The notes below the pieces were generated by a model that saw nothing but the letters and a program-made list of their open reading frames with translations, was not told where the DNA came from and did not search any database. This document shows positions 34,741 to 44,227 of a DNA stretch of 64,000 bases, one piece after another. Made by a program: the position numbers and the translations under genes. Source of the DNA: Halomonas sp. QHL1 (lineage in GTDB: Bacteria > Pseudomonadota > Gammaproteobacteria > Pseudomonadales > Halomonadaceae); NCBI RefSeq assembly GCF_001882345.1, contig NZ_MINL01000001.1, positions 2,503,705 to 2,567,704 on the forward strand, in the 5' to 3' direction. Each line of letters begins with the position of its first letter. The first letter of the stretch is position 1.

Positions 34741-37128
34741 TTAGGTTTCATCGACGTCATCGTGGTCGGGCTTAAGATGGTCAGACTCTGCAGTTTGCTG
34801 AACCCCTTGTTTAGTATCACTGTTAGCAACAGGTGACTCCTCCACCTTCTTCTCTTTAGCGGTCGACTCCAATACCCGCACATGGGCAGGCGGTGGATTA
34901 CCGTTTTTGTTATCGCCAAAGTAAAGCGTGGTGTGTGGGAAGGGTATCTCGATCCCAGCCTCATCAAAGCGCATTTTAACCAGACGATTGTAGGCGCGAC
35001 CCACGGCCCACTGGTCACCCGGCGTGGTTTTAATCACTACACGGATGTTCACGGAGCTGTCCGCCAATGCAGTAACACCGGCCACGGTTAGATCAGCCAA
35101 TAGCTTAAAGCCATGCTCTTCGCTTGCCTTGAGATCCTCAAAGGCCAGCTTGAGCTGCTCGATGGCTTCATCGATGCTTTCGCTGTAGCCAATGCCGTAC
35201 TCACCCACATGGTTACCGTACTCGCGCATGTAGTTAGACACTGTGTCCACGCTTGAGAACGGAATCAGGTGAAAAGTGCCGGAGAGATCGCGGATCCCCA
35301 CCGAGCGAATGCTCAACTTCTCGGCGGTACCGGTAATGCCACCCACCGTAACCACGTCGCCGGTATTCATGGCGTTTTCCACCTGAATAAAGATCCCGGT
35401 GATGACATCCTGTACCAACTTCTGGGCACCGAAACCAATCGCCAAACCGAGCACACCGGCACCAGCGATCAGCGGGCCAATGTTGATACCGATTTCCGAC
35501 AGCACGATCATACCGGTGATGGTCACCATGGCGATTGCCAGCGCATTGCGGAATAAACTGAGCAGGGTTTTCGCCCGCGCCGACGGCTCGCCATAGCCGG
35601 TTTCCGGGTTCAGCTTGTGCTCAATAAGGCTCGCCAGGCCCAGCCAAACGGCTAGTGCCACAATCAAAATTACCGCGACGCCAGTCAGGTTGCCGACCAA
35701 GTTGGCACCACGCTCTGAGGCGTACCAGGCAGCTAGATCAAAGGCGCCCCAGGCATTCAGCACCACCATTATCACCACGATCAGAATAATCGTACGTAGC
35801 ACGCGTAGCGCATTGGGCACGTAGCTGTTCAAGCGCTTTTCAAGCAGAGGCAGTTTGCGTCGCAGATCGTCCGACAGCGTAATACGGCGGCCAATGGTCT
35901 GAGTAAGAAAAGACGACACCAATAGACCCACAACAATTGTGGCCAACGTCTTCAGGGTGGCGAACATTACAAACGGCAGCGCATCCCCGGGGCGCGTTAG
36001 CGTCAATACAAACACGATCAAGAAATACAGCAGCGCGAACAGGTGCCAGGTGCGGGCAAAGAGCTGCAGCGAGACGCGGCTGGCAGTTAAGGTTGTTTTT
36101 GCCGCCATCTCGTTGAGGTTATCACGCAGGCGGGTGCGGTTTCTCAGCACCACGACCACCGCGTAGATAAAAGCCAGCAGCATAATCAGCGTACCGACCG
36201 CTTGACCCAGTGAGGCCGCCACGTAGAAGTTAACCAGCGGCACTACCACCATCAGGCCGTAGCCGACCATGCCGATCAAACGGGCTAACCAGCGGTTCCA
36301 ATAGGACGCCTCCCGGGCAGAGATTGGCAGTAGCCGCAGCCCTTCGTAGCGGGACGAGAACAGCATCCGCACACCGGCTTTGAGCAGCTCAATAATCAAG
36401 AACGCATTTAAAAACAGTGAGGCACGGGTGGAGAGCTCCCCTGCCTCCCCAACAGCAAACGTCGCCAACAAATTACCGCCCACATAGGCCAAGCCGACAA
36501 GCAGTACATCAATGACCGCCGCAATCGCCACGCAGACAATCAAGCGCAGAACGGGGGTTAAATTATTACCATTTAGCGACCAGCCACTGATTTTGGTAAA
36601 CAGCGGTTTAGCTAGTCGCCGAGCAATCATAAATAGCGCAAACGTGGCGACAATGACGATACCCAGATTGATCGCCGCACTGGTGAACGCGGTCATATCA
36701 AAGACACTGTCTGTCTCTTGACCCGAGAACAACCCCCCTACAATGCCAACCACTTGCTCAAACTGGCCGCCTACATCGCTTACCACTCGACTAGTGAGTT
36801 CAGCTAATTGGCGCGGCAGCGAGACATCTTCAGGGGCTATCTCACTGCCCTGAGCGGCGGTTTCTGGCGAAAGTTCAGCGGCAACGCCATCAGGCAAGGA
36901 TGAGGCTTGATTGCGCAACATCTCAATCAACTCTTGCCGCGACTGCTCATCTTCCAACAGACTGGCCAACGCTTCGTAGGATGTAGGCGCCGCCTCTTCA
37001 GACGATGCTGCACCATCGGCGTCGGCCGACTCACTTGACGCGCTCTGCGCCATTGCTGGCGTGGCTACTAAGGCAATCATTGCCAAAAGCCAGACACCTA
37101 GCCAGGGTAATAAACGAAGTGGCTTCAC
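34741..37128 (-). CDS. Large MscS-family mechanosensitive channel (YbiO-like)
   Basis: Inner-membrane channel of 795 residues. Signal peptide (cleavage near AMA-QS, residue 28), a periplasmic region of about 140 residues, around ten membrane helices, then the conserved MscS pore helix and beta domain (LIAGAGVLGLAIGFGAQKLVQDVITGIFIQVENAMNTGDVV near residue 560) and a C-terminal cytoplasmic cage ending in a charged acidic tail. Size and layout match YbiO/YnaI-type large MscS channels that release solutes on hypo-osmotic shock, useful in a halophile. Monocistronic by appearance. Confidence 0.93.
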   Translation of the reverse strand: MKPLRLLPWLGVWLLAMIALVATPAMAQSASSESADADGAASSEEAAPTSYEALASLLEDEQSRQELIEMLRNQASSLPDGVAAELSPETAAQGSEIAPEDVSLPRQLAELTSRVVSDVGGQFEQVVGIVGGLFSGQETDSVFDMTAFTSAAINLGIVIVATFALFMIARRLAKPLFTKISGWSLNGNNLTPVLRLIVCVAIAAVIDVLLVGLAYVGGNLLATFAVGEAGELSTRASLFLNAFLIIELLKAGVRMLFSSRYEGLRLLPISAREASYWNRWLARLIGMVGYGLMVVVPLVNFYVAASLGQAVGTLIMLLAFIYAVVVVLRNRTRLRDNLNEMAAKTTLTASRVSLQLFARTWHLFALLYFLIVFVLTLTRPGDALPFVMFATLKTLATIVVGLLVSSFLTQTIGRRITLSDDLRRKLPLLEKRLNSYVPNALRVLRTIILIVVIMVVLNAWGAFDLAAWYASERGANLVGNLTGVAVILIVALAVWLGLASLIEHKLNPETGYGEPSARAKTLLSLFRNALAIAMVTITGMIVLSEIGINIGPLIAGAGVLGLAIGFGAQKLVQDVITGIFIQVENAMNTGDVVTVGGITGTAEKLSIRSVGIRDLSGTFHLIPFSSVDTVSNYMREYGNHVGEYGIGYSESIDEAIEQLKLAFEDLKASEEHGFKLLADLTVAGVTALADSSVNIRVVIKTTPGDQWAVGRAYNRLVKMRFDEAGIEIPFPHTTLYFGDNKNGNPPPAHVRVLESTAKEKKVEESPVANSDTKQGVQQTAESDHLKPDHDDVDET

Positions 37129-37286
37129 ACCTAAACCTCCTTTTGGGTGAGTGCTGTGTTCAATCTAACGGCTGCCCGATTTTACGCAAGCTAACGTTAG
37201 GCAACTGATGACGCTTACACTCTACACTGCATGCACAGCTTGTTAAAAAGTTGTACAGGGTAACATGACTTGATTAATAAGGTGTT

Positions 37287-37718
37287 TCACTGGCACAGCG
37301 GCACTAGCCACTGCTGTGCCAGCAGTAAAACCACGCCGTAACGCCCCCCTTTAGCGACCACAATCCACGCTAGCGCCCGCCACCAGGGCAGCCTGAACAC
37401 ACCGGCTAGCACGGTGAGGGGGTCACCAATAATCGGCGCCCAGGAAATCAGCAGGCTTAGTTCGCCAAAGCGATGATACCACCCCTCAGCGCGCGCCAAA
37501 CTGCGCGGCGAGGCGGGAAACCAGCGGCGATCCTGAAACCGACGCGCATAGCGCCCCATCGCTACGTTGATCATGCTACCCAGGGTATTGCCCGCCGTGG
37601 CCACCAACCATAGCCCCAGCGGCGGTTCGCCGAGACACCACAGCCGCGCTAGCCACACTTCCGACCCCCCGGGAAGCAGCGTGGCGCTGACCAGGGCGAC
37701 AAAAAACAGGCTCAGCAT
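37287..37718 (-). CDS. yqaA: YqaA family inner-membrane protein (DedA-related)
   Basis: Small membrane protein of 143 residues with three to four hydrophobic segments. YqaA-like blocks are LLPGGSEVWL near residue 15, ATAGNTLGSMINVAMGRYARRF near residue 40, and WAPIIGDPLTVLAGVFRLPWWRAL near residue 92. It belongs to the VTT/SNARE-associated superfamily, whose members include lipid scramblases; function of YqaA itself is not established. It starts 17 bases after the end of the IclR gene and may be cotranscribed with it. Confidence 0.88.
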   Translation of the reverse strand: MLSLFFVALVSATLLPGGSEVWLARLWCLGEPPLGLWLVATAGNTLGSMINVAMGRYARRFQDRRWFPASPRSLARAEGWYHRFGELSLLISWAPIIGDPLTVLAGVFRLPWWRALAWIVVAKGGRYGVVLLLAQQWLVPLCQ

Positions 37719-37735
37719 AGACTTAGCGGCCCACG

Positions 37736-38557
37736 TTAACGAGGCACCTGCCCACCCAACTGCTGGGTTATCTCATCGGCCGTTTGGCGAACCAGCGCAC
37801 CCAGAGTTAGTAAGCGAGCTTCCGGGATTCGCGCCACCGGGCCTGAAACCGAGATCGCCGCCATCGGGGCACCGTGCTCATCAAACACACAGGCAGCCAC
37901 GCAGTGCAGGCCAACGGCATGCTCTTCACGGTCGCAGGCAAAGCCCTGGGCGCGAATCTGCTCGGTTTCCACCTGCAGGGTGTCGGGTTGATAGAGCGTA
38001 TTGGCGGTCACTCTTGCCAGCTCGCAGCCATCCAGCAGTTGGGCACGCTCATCATTGGGCATCCACGCCAGCAGCGCTTTACCTACGCCAGAAGCATGCA
38101 GCGGCGCGCGGGAGCCTAGGCGGGTGATCATGCGCATCATCTGGGGTGATTCGTGCTGGGCTAGAAATACCGCCGTGGCCCCATCGCGAATGCCCAAATT
38201 AGCAGTCTCGCCGGTTTCCGCGGTTAAACGGCGCAGAAAGGGGCGACTTGTGGCCACTACATCGCGGGCTTCAAGAAAGCTATTGCCGATACGGAAGGTT
38301 TTAACATCGATTCGCCATAGGCCCTGCTCGTTCTCCTGGGTCACAAACCCCTGGCTCTGCAAGGCTTGTAGTAAGCGGTGGGTGGTAGAGGGCGCTAATT
38401 CGGCCATCTCCGCCACTTCTGAAAGGGCCAATCCAAGCGGGCTGGCCGCAAGGTACTCCAGCAGCGTTAAGCCACGTACCAGCGACTGGCTATGCCCTCC
38501 GCTGGCTTTGGCGGTACTCGCCGGACGACCGACCGTCCTGCGTTTGGCTTCACTCAC
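37736..38557 (-). CDS. IclR family transcriptional regulator
   Basis: Regulator of 273 residues with an N-terminal winged helix (about 25-90; LSEVAEMAELAPSTTHRLLQALQSQGFV) and a C-terminal GAF-like effector domain with IRDGATAVFLAQHES, PLHASGVGKALLAWMP, and FACDREEHAVGLHCVAACVFDEHG. Starts at GTG with GGAG eight bases upstream. It follows the enoyl-CoA hydratase gene on the same strand by about 180 bases and may regulate it. The effector is unknown. Confidence 0.93.
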   Translation of the reverse strand: MSEAKRRTVGRPASTAKASGGHSQSLVRGLTLLEYLAASPLGLALSEVAEMAELAPSTTHRLLQALQSQGFVTQENEQGLWRIDVKTFRIGNSFLEARDVVATSRPFLRRLTAETGETANLGIRDGATAVFLAQHESPQMMRMITRLGSRAPLHASGVGKALLAWMPNDERAQLLDGCELARVTANTLYQPDTLQVETEQIRAQGFACDREEHAVGLHCVAACVFDEHGAPMAAISVSGPVARIPEARLLTLGALVRQTADEITQQLGGQVPR

Positions 38558-38735
38558 CTGGCTTTCTCCAAAAAGGCGCTCCTAAAATAAGCTCCCAAAA
38601 GCGCTTCTACTACGTACTAAAAGCGCCTTTGCTGGCGGCGCCTTCCCTGAAAACATAAAGGGCGTCAGGATAACGTGCCAACACAGCCGTTGTCGCGTTT
38701 ACGGAAACGAATTCCATTCATTCAATGACGTCATC

Positions 38736-39542
38736 TTAGCGGTGTCGCCATTGCGGTGGCCGTTTAGCAATAAACGCATCAATCCCTTCACCCACATCCT
38801 CGGCCAACATATTGCAGGCCATGGTTTCTCCGGCGAAGGCGTAGGCTTCATCGAGCGGCATAGCAAGCTGGCGGGCAAACATGGCTTTCCCCGTGCGCAC
38901 TGCAACGGCACTTTTAGCGCAGATACCGTCCGTTAACTCTTTAGTTGCCTCATCCAGCGCATCGTCCTCTGCTACACGATTTATCAAGCCCCACTCAGCC
39001 GCCTGCTCGGCGCTGATAAACTCCCCGGTCATCAGCATCTCCATGGCGTGCTTACGGGCAACGTTACGCGACAGCGCTACCGCCGGGGTGGAGCAAAACA
39101 GACCAACGTTGATACCGGAAACGGCAAAGCGGGCGCTGCGCGCGGCCACCGCCAGATCACAGCTCGCCACTAGTTGGCAGCCTGCCGCAGTGGCAATGCC
39201 ATGCACTTTGGCAATCACCGGCACCGGCAAGTGCACAATGGCCTGCATCACCTCGCCACAGCGGGCAAATAGCGTTTGGTAGTAGGCTTTATCGGGATTA
39301 GCGCGCATCTGCTTCAGATCATGCCCGGCGCAGAAGGCTTTACCTTCGGCGGCAATGACCACACAGCGCACGCTGCTATCGTCGGCAATCTCGGTTAGCG
39401 CATCGTGAAGGGCTTGTAGCATGGCTTCCGAGAGCGCATTAAAGCGCTCCGGTGTGCTCATTGTCAGCGTTGTTACGCCTTGTTGATCAAGGCGCTGCAA
39501 GGGAGGGGCCGTGGAAGAGGGGCCGTCAGAGATGATGGACAT
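38736..39542 (-). CDS. Enoyl-CoA hydratase/isomerase family protein
   Basis: Crotonase-fold protein of 268 residues. The oxyanion-hole segments are AAEGKAFCAGHDLKQM near residue 64 and HGIATAAGCQLVASCDLAVAA near residue 114. In place of the paired catalytic Glu residues of mitochondrial crotonase it has Ala and other residues around GIATAAGCQL and ISGINVGLFCSTP, as in ECHDC3-like proteins, so hydratase activity is not assured. Located upstream of the IclR gene on the same strand. Confidence 0.88.
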   Translation of the reverse strand: MSIISDGPSSTAPPLQRLDQQGVTTLTMSTPERFNALSEAMLQALHDALTEIADDSSVRCVVIAAEGKAFCAGHDLKQMRANPDKAYYQTLFARCGEVMQAIVHLPVPVIAKVHGIATAAGCQLVASCDLAVAARSARFAVSGINVGLFCSTPAVALSRNVARKHAMEMLMTGEFISAEQAAEWGLINRVAEDDALDEATKELTDGICAKSAVAVRTGKAMFARQLAMPLDEAYAFAGETMACNMLAEDVGEGIDAFIAKRPPQWRHR

Positions 39543-39601
39543 GGTGAACTCCTGAATTTGAGTAACACATTGCCCATCAGTCTAGCGCACACTCTTTTTT
39601 A

Positions 39602-40567
39602 TCAGGCTTTTTTCATTAACCGGGTATCGCGGCCTAAGGGGTGCGGCTCGCCGCGCTGTTTGGCTAGATCAATCTGGCGCTGGCGCTCGCGGGCGGCGGC
39701 GCGGGTCTTTTCCGGCAGCGTATCGATGCAGTGAGGGCAGCTAATCCCCGGCTCATAAGCGGAAGACTGCATATCCTCGGCGGAGATCGGCATACGGCAA
39801 GCGTGGCACTGTTCGAACTCGCCCTTGCTTAAGTCGTGGCGCACCGTCACGCGGTTATCGAACACAAAACACTCACCTTTCCATAGCGACTGCTCTTCCG
39901 GGACTTTTTCCAGGTAGTTCAGCACGCCGCCTTTCAGGTGATAGACCTCTTCAAAGCCCTCTTTAAGCATAAAGCTGGAGGCTTTTTCACAGCGGATGCC
40001 GCCGGTGCAGAACATCGCCACTTTTTTGTGCTTTTCCGGATCGTAGTGCTCGCGCACGTACTCGGGAAACTCGCGGAAAGTGGTGGTTTTAGGGTCTATC
40101 GCCCGTTCGAAGCTGCCAATCGCCACTTCGTAATCGTTGCGGGTATCGATCACCAGCACTTCAGGATCGGCAATGATGTCATTCCAGTTTTCCGGCTCAA
40201 CGTAGGTGCCTACAGTGTCGTTGGGGTCAATATCGGGCACGCCGAGGGTGACGATCTCTTTTTTGAGTTTGACCTTGGTGCGGTAGAACGGCGTTTCGTC
40301 GCAATAAGACTCTTTGTGATCAATATCGGCCAAGCGTGGGTCGGCGGTCAGCCAGGCCAGCAATCCATCAATGCCCTCGCGGCTGCCCGCCACCGTGCCG
40401 TTAATGCCCTCTTTAGCAAGCAGCAAAGTGCCCTTTACGTCGTTATCGAGCATGGTTTGGCGCAGCGGCTCGCGCAGCGCTTCAAAGTCGTTCAGGGTGA
40501 CAAATTTGTACAGCGCTGCGACCACAATGGGCGGCACTGGGTTAGGCATAGCAATGGGTACTGACAT
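39602..40567 (-). CDS. trhO: tRNA uridine(34) hydroxylase TrhO (YceA), rhodanese family
   Basis: Protein of 321 residues that, in the known family, performs oxygen-dependent hydroxylation of U34 in some tRNAs, an early step toward cmo5U-type wobble modification. N-terminal acylphosphatase-like domain ([15 protein letters not shown]... [18 protein letters not shown]), central rhodanese domain with active Cys in [17 protein letters not shown], and a C-terminal Cys-rich segment ([19 protein letters not shown]). Start placed at ATG 40567, six bases after GGAG; the longer frame extends into the divergent promoter. Confidence 0.94.
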   Translation of the reverse strand: MSVPIAMPNPVPPIVVAALYKFVTLNDFEALREPLRQTMLDNDVKGTLLLAKEGINGTVAGSREGIDGLLAWLTADPRLADIDHKESYCDETPFYRTKVKLKKEIVTLGVPDIDPNDTVGTYVEPENWNDIIADPEVLVIDTRNDYEVAIGSFERAIDPKTTTFREFPEYVREHYDPEKHKKVAMFCTGGIRCEKASSFMLKEGFEEVYHLKGGVLNYLEKVPEEQSLWKGECFVFDNRVTVRHDLSKGEFEQCHACRMPISAEDMQSSAYEPGISCPHCIDTLPEKTRAAARERQRQIDLAKQRGEPHPLGRDTRLMKKA

Positions 40568-40777
40568 GTAAAGCTCCAGGTAGTCACCCTCGCAAAGGGC
40601 GGACCGGGTTAGAAGAGGCCAGGATTTTACTCGAAAGCTAACCAAAAGTTTAGCGCTGGCAATCACATTTAATACATCGATTTATTCGACAGGAACGTGC
40701 TGAAAGCTTCACCCCACGCGGCGTCAACAAGGCGTATATTGTCATTATTCAATCTCACGCAACCTGCGGAGCACACC

Positions 40778-41467
40778 ATGATTATTCGTCGTTCAAACGA
40801 GCGCGGCTACGCCGACCACGGCTGGCTACGCTCTTTCCATACCTTTTCATTTGCCAACTACGTTGACCGTAACCATATGGGCTTTCGCGCCTTGCGCGTG
40901 ATCAATGAAGACCGCGTCACGGGCGGCCATGGCTTTGGCGCTCACCCTCACCGGGATATGGAAATCATCTCCTACGTACTGGAAGGTGAGATGGAGCACA
41001 AAGACAACATGGGCAACGGCGAAGTGATGCGCCCGGGCGATGTTCAGCGCATGTCGGCAGGCACTGGCGTGCTGCATAGCGAGTTTAATCACTCCAAGGA
41101 GAACGGGCTGCACTTTCTGCAGATTTGGATTGAACCCAAGCAGCTCGGCATTAAACCCAGCTACGAGCAGAAGGCTTTTCCTGCCGCTGAACGTCAAGGG
41201 CAATGGCGTTTAGTGGCGTCGGAAGAAGGCCGCGATGGGTCGGTGAGCATTAACCAGGATGTGAACCTTTACGCAGGCCTGTTTAGCGCTGGCGAACAGG
41301 CAACAGCACCGCCTTCGCGCTACACTTGGCTGCATGTAGTCAACGGCGAAATGGAAGTGAACGGTGAGACGCTGAGCGCAGGCGACGCCGCGGCGTTTCA
41401 ACCGGATGAGGCGATTAACCTTACCGGCAAGGAAGCGGGCGAAGTGCTGCTATTTGATCTCGCTTAG
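40778..41467 (+). CDS. Pirin family protein (YhhW-like)
   Basis: Bicupin protein of 229 residues. The N-terminal cupin shows the metal ligands in GFGAHPHRDMEIISYVLEG and SAGTGVLHSEFN; the C-terminal cupin (VNGEMEVNGETLSAGDAAAF) has lost them, as is usual for YhhW-type pirins, some of which have quercetinase activity. Start at ATG 40778, with GGAG seven bases upstream. Divergent from trhO and followed by a strong terminator. Confidence 0.93.
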   Translation: MIIRRSNERGYADHGWLRSFHTFSFANYVDRNHMGFRALRVINEDRVTGGHGFGAHPHRDMEIISYVLEGEMEHKDNMGNGEVMRPGDVQRMSAGTGVLHSEFNHSKENGLHFLQIWIEPKQLGIKPSYEQKAFPAAERQGQWRLVASEEGRDGSVSINQDVNLYAGLFSAGEQATAPPSRYTWLHVVNGEMEVNGETLSAGDAAAFQPDEAINLTGKEAGEVLLFDLA

Positions 41468-41497
41468 ACCCGAGCCTGCTAAACGGCACTAACCAAA

Positions 41498-41527
41498 ACG
41501 GCGCCTCGCAAGAGGCGCCGTTTTTTT
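41498..41527 (+). terminator. Rho-independent terminator after pirin gene
   Basis: Perfect 10-bp stem ACGGCGCCTC / GAGGCGCCGT with a GCAA tetraloop and seven T residues. Also usable by the convergent serA, which ends 27 bases further on. Confidence 0.93.
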
Positions 41528-41553
41528 ACAGCCAACTTACTTGGCTAAATGCA

Positions 41554-42798
41554 TTAGCTGTTTTGTGACGAGTAGAGCGCACGAATTTTCAGCGTGTGAT
41601 CTACCTCACGCAACGCTTCCAGCGCCTGGGGGCCGTAGGCTTTATCTACATCGATGACCACATAGCCGACTTTCTCGTTGGTCTGCAGATACTGACCCGA
41701 GATGTTGATGCCATTTTCAGACAGCACGCGGTTGATCTGCGACAGCACTCCCGGCACGTTATCGTGAATGTGCAGCAAACGGTGCTTATCCGGGTGAGCG
41801 GGCAGCGCCACTTCGGGGAAGTTGACCGAGGTCACGGTGGTGCCGTTATCGGAGTAAGTGATCAGCTTTTCTGACACTTCGATACCGATGTTCTCCTGGG
41901 CTTCCAGGGTAGAGCCACCGATATGCGGGGTCAGAATCACGTTTTCCAGACCGCGTAGCGGGCTCTCAAACTCTTCTTCATTGCCTTTCGGCTCTACCGG
42001 GAAGACGTCAATCGCCGCACCGTTGAGATTGCCCGCTTTAAGCGCTTCTGCAAGCGGCTCGATTTCAACGACGCTACCGCGGGAGGCGTTAATAAAGATC
42101 GCGCCCGGCTTCATGGCAGCGATCTCTTTCGCGCCGATCATCCAGCGAGTAGAGGCAAGGTCAGGCACGTGCAGGCTGATCACATCAGAGCGGCCCAGCA
42201 GCTCTTCAAGGCTTGCCACCTGGCTTGCATTACCCATCCCCAGCTTGGTGATGACATCATAGTAAATGACGTTAAAGCCCAGCGATTCGGCCAGCACCGA
42301 AAGCTGCGCACCGATGCTGCCATAGCCAACGATACCCAGCGTTTTACCGCGCGCTTCGTGGGAGTTCTTCGCTGACTTGAGCCAGCCACCCTGGTGAGCG
42401 CGGGCGTTTTTCTCGGGGATACCGCGCAGTAGCATAATCGCTTCTGCCAGCACCAGCTCGGCCACCGAACGGGTATTGGAGTACGGCGCGTTAAATACCG
42501 CGATACCGCGGGTAAGGGCAGCGGTTAAATCGACCTGATTGGTGCCGATACAGAAACAGCCAACGCCGACCAGCTTCTCCGCCGCCTCGAACACGCGCTC
42601 AGTCAGCTGGGTGCGGGAACGAATACCGATGAAGTGAACATCGCGGATCTTTTCGATCAGCGCATCCTCATCAAGGGACGTCGGCAGGTGCTCAATATTG
42701 GCGTACCCTGACGTGTGAAAATTGTCCACCGCACTCTGGTGGACGCCCTCGAGTAGCAGGATCTTGATCTTGCTCTTGTCCAGGGACGTTTTGGCCAT
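41554..42798 (-). CDS. serA: D-3-phosphoglycerate dehydrogenase SerA
   Basis: First enzyme of serine biosynthesis; oxidises 3-phosphoglycerate with NAD+. The 414-residue protein has the substrate and nucleotide domains (GIRSRTQLTERVF; GKTLGIVGYGSIGAQLSVLAESLGF; FINASRGSVVEIEPLAEAL with the catalytic Arg; LTPHIGGSTLEAQENIGIEV with catalytic His) and a C-terminal ACT domain (HIHDNVPGVLSQINRVLSENGINISGQYLQT) for serine feedback. It aligns with E. coli SerA from MAKTSLDKSKIK onward, so the start is taken at 42798 and not ten codons upstream. Confidence 0.97.
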   Translation of the reverse strand: MAKTSLDKSKIKILLLEGVHQSAVDNFHTSGYANIEHLPTSLDEDALIEKIRDVHFIGIRSRTQLTERVFEAAEKLVGVGCFCIGTNQVDLTAALTRGIAVFNAPYSNTRSVAELVLAEAIMLLRGIPEKNARAHQGGWLKSAKNSHEARGKTLGIVGYGSIGAQLSVLAESLGFNVIYYDVITKLGMGNASQVASLEELLGRSDVISLHVPDLASTRWMIGAKEIAAMKPGAIFINASRGSVVEIEPLAEALKAGNLNGAAIDVFPVEPKGNEEEFESPLRGLENVILTPHIGGSTLEAQENIGIEVSEKLITYSDNGTTVTSVNFPEVALPAHPDKHRLLHIHDNVPGVLSQINRVLSENGINISGQYLQTNEKVGYVVIDVDKAYGPQALEALREVDHTLKIRALYSSQNS

Positions 42799-43047
42799 GG
42801 CTGAATCAACCTCTATGGTCGGCGGCATGCGCCGTGTATCGGTTCACGGGAGGCGCATATCGTAGCACAGCACGCATCGTTCAGGCCGGGTGTGAATGAT
42901 GAAAAGTCTGCGTGCTGACGATGAATGGATCGCAAGTCGCGCAACAAGCTGTACTGAAGAGGGCAGACGCCGCCCCCCAGCCTCGGTGTATACTGTGGGC
43001 TTATTTAAGCTTATTTAAAAAACATACCGGTTTGCAGGCACCCCCCA

Positions 43048-43338
43048 ATGAGCGACACGACATCACCCCCGCAGGACTTTGCCGCGACGGTTGAGCAACT
43101 CGAAACCATCGTTGAACGTCTCGAGTCAGGCGAGCTCTCATTGGAAGATGCACTGACCGCGTTTGAGCAAGGCGTGCGGCTTACCCGCGATGCCCAGCAG
43201 CGCCTGGATAGCGCCGAACTCAAGGTGCGGGCGCTGAGTGAAGACAGCGAAGGGCGTTTAAACGTAACGCCCTTCGCTGGCCCCGACGACCCCAAGGATG
43301 CGGCCGAGGATGACAGCAAGGAGACGCCCCCATGGTAG
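43048..43338 (+). CDS. xseB: Exodeoxyribonuclease VII small subunit XseB
   Basis: Small subunit of 96 residues with the conserved block [50 protein letters not shown]. It binds XseA to form the single-strand exonuclease. The acidic C-terminal tail ([13 protein letters not shown]) is longer than usual. It overlaps ispA by seven bases, the conserved xseB-ispA-dxs order. Confidence 0.96.
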   Translation: MSDTTSPPQDFAATVEQLETIVERLESGELSLEDALTAFEQGVRLTRDAQQRLDSAELKVRALSEDSEGRLNVTPFAGPDDPKDAAEDDSKETPPW

Positions 43339-44225
43339 CCATGCAGCCTAACCAGCTTGCCACCCTGCGCCAGACCAGCAATGCCCGCGTGGACGCCACG
43401 CTAGCGGCGCTGTTTGAAAGCCGCCCTGCGGTAGCGCCTCGGCTTGAGGCCGCTATGCGCCATGGCCTGCTGGCTGGTGGCAAACGCCTGCGCCCGCTGC
43501 TGGTGTATATGGCTGGCCACGCGCTAGGGGCAGAAGACGATGCCCTGGACGCACCCGCCGCAGCGATTGAGTTAATCCACGCTTACTCATTGATCCATGA
43601 TGATCTACCGGCCATGGATGACGACGACCTGCGCCGCGGTCAGCCCACGGTGCATAAAGCCTTTGATGAAGCGAGTGCGATTCTGGCCGGCGACGCCCTG
43701 CAGGCGCTGGCGTTTGAGGTGCTGGCCAGCAGTGCTCACCCCCGGCTGGGCCATTTGGTGCACACCCTGGCCTCCGCCGCTGGCCGTGATGGCATGGTGG
43801 CGGGGCAGGCGCTGGATTTAGACGCCGTCGGCGGCCACCCAGATGTCGATGCCCTGGCCCATATGCACGCCCATAAAACCGGCGCCCTCATTGTCGCCGC
43901 CGTGCGCCTGGGCGGTCTGGTGGCAGTCGACGACAATGACCCGCGCTTAGATGCACTTACTCGCTACGCCCGCACCATTGGTCTAGCCTTTCAGATTCAC
44001 GACGATATCCTGGATGTGACCGGCGACACCGTTACCCTAGGCAAAACGTCAGGCGCCGATGCCGCACGAGCCAAGCCCACCTACCCCACTCTGCTGGGGT
44101 TAGAGGGCGCTCAACGCAAAGCGCACAGCCTGATCGACGAGGCCATTGCCGCGCTCGCCCCACTGGGCGAACGTGCTGCACCGCTGGCCGACTTAGCCCA
44201 CTATATGATCGAGCGCGACCACTAA
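43332..44225 (+). CDS. ispA: Farnesyl diphosphate synthase IspA
   Basis: Prenyltransferase of 297 residues that condenses isopentenyl diphosphate to geranyl and farnesyl diphosphate. The first aspartate-rich motif is DDLPAMD at 90-96, with KRLRPLL near residue 51, and the second is [19 protein letters not shown] lies eight bases before ATG 43332. It sits between xseB and dxs, supplying quinone and cell-wall lipid precursors from the MEP pathway. Confidence 0.97.
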   Translation: MVAMQPNQLATLRQTSNARVDATLAALFESRPAVAPRLEAAMRHGLLAGGKRLRPLLVYMAGHALGAEDDALDAPAAAIELIHAYSLIHDDLPAMDDDDLRRGQPTVHKAFDEASAILAGDALQALAFEVLASSAHPRLGHLVHTLASAAGRDGMVAGQALDLDAVGGHPDVDALAHMHAHKTGALIVAAVRLGGLVAVDDNDPRLDALTRYARTIGLAFQIHDDILDVTGDTVTLGKTSGADAARAKPTYPTLLGLEGAQRKAHSLIDEAIAALAPLGERAAPLADLAHYMIERDH

Positions 44226-44227
44226 AG

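Noticed and set aside
38558..38735. Terminator between the enoyl-CoA hydratase and IclR genes, from repeated AAGCGC/GCGCTT words.
   Set aside because: Several competing weak pairings with large loops; no single convincing stem plus U-tract.
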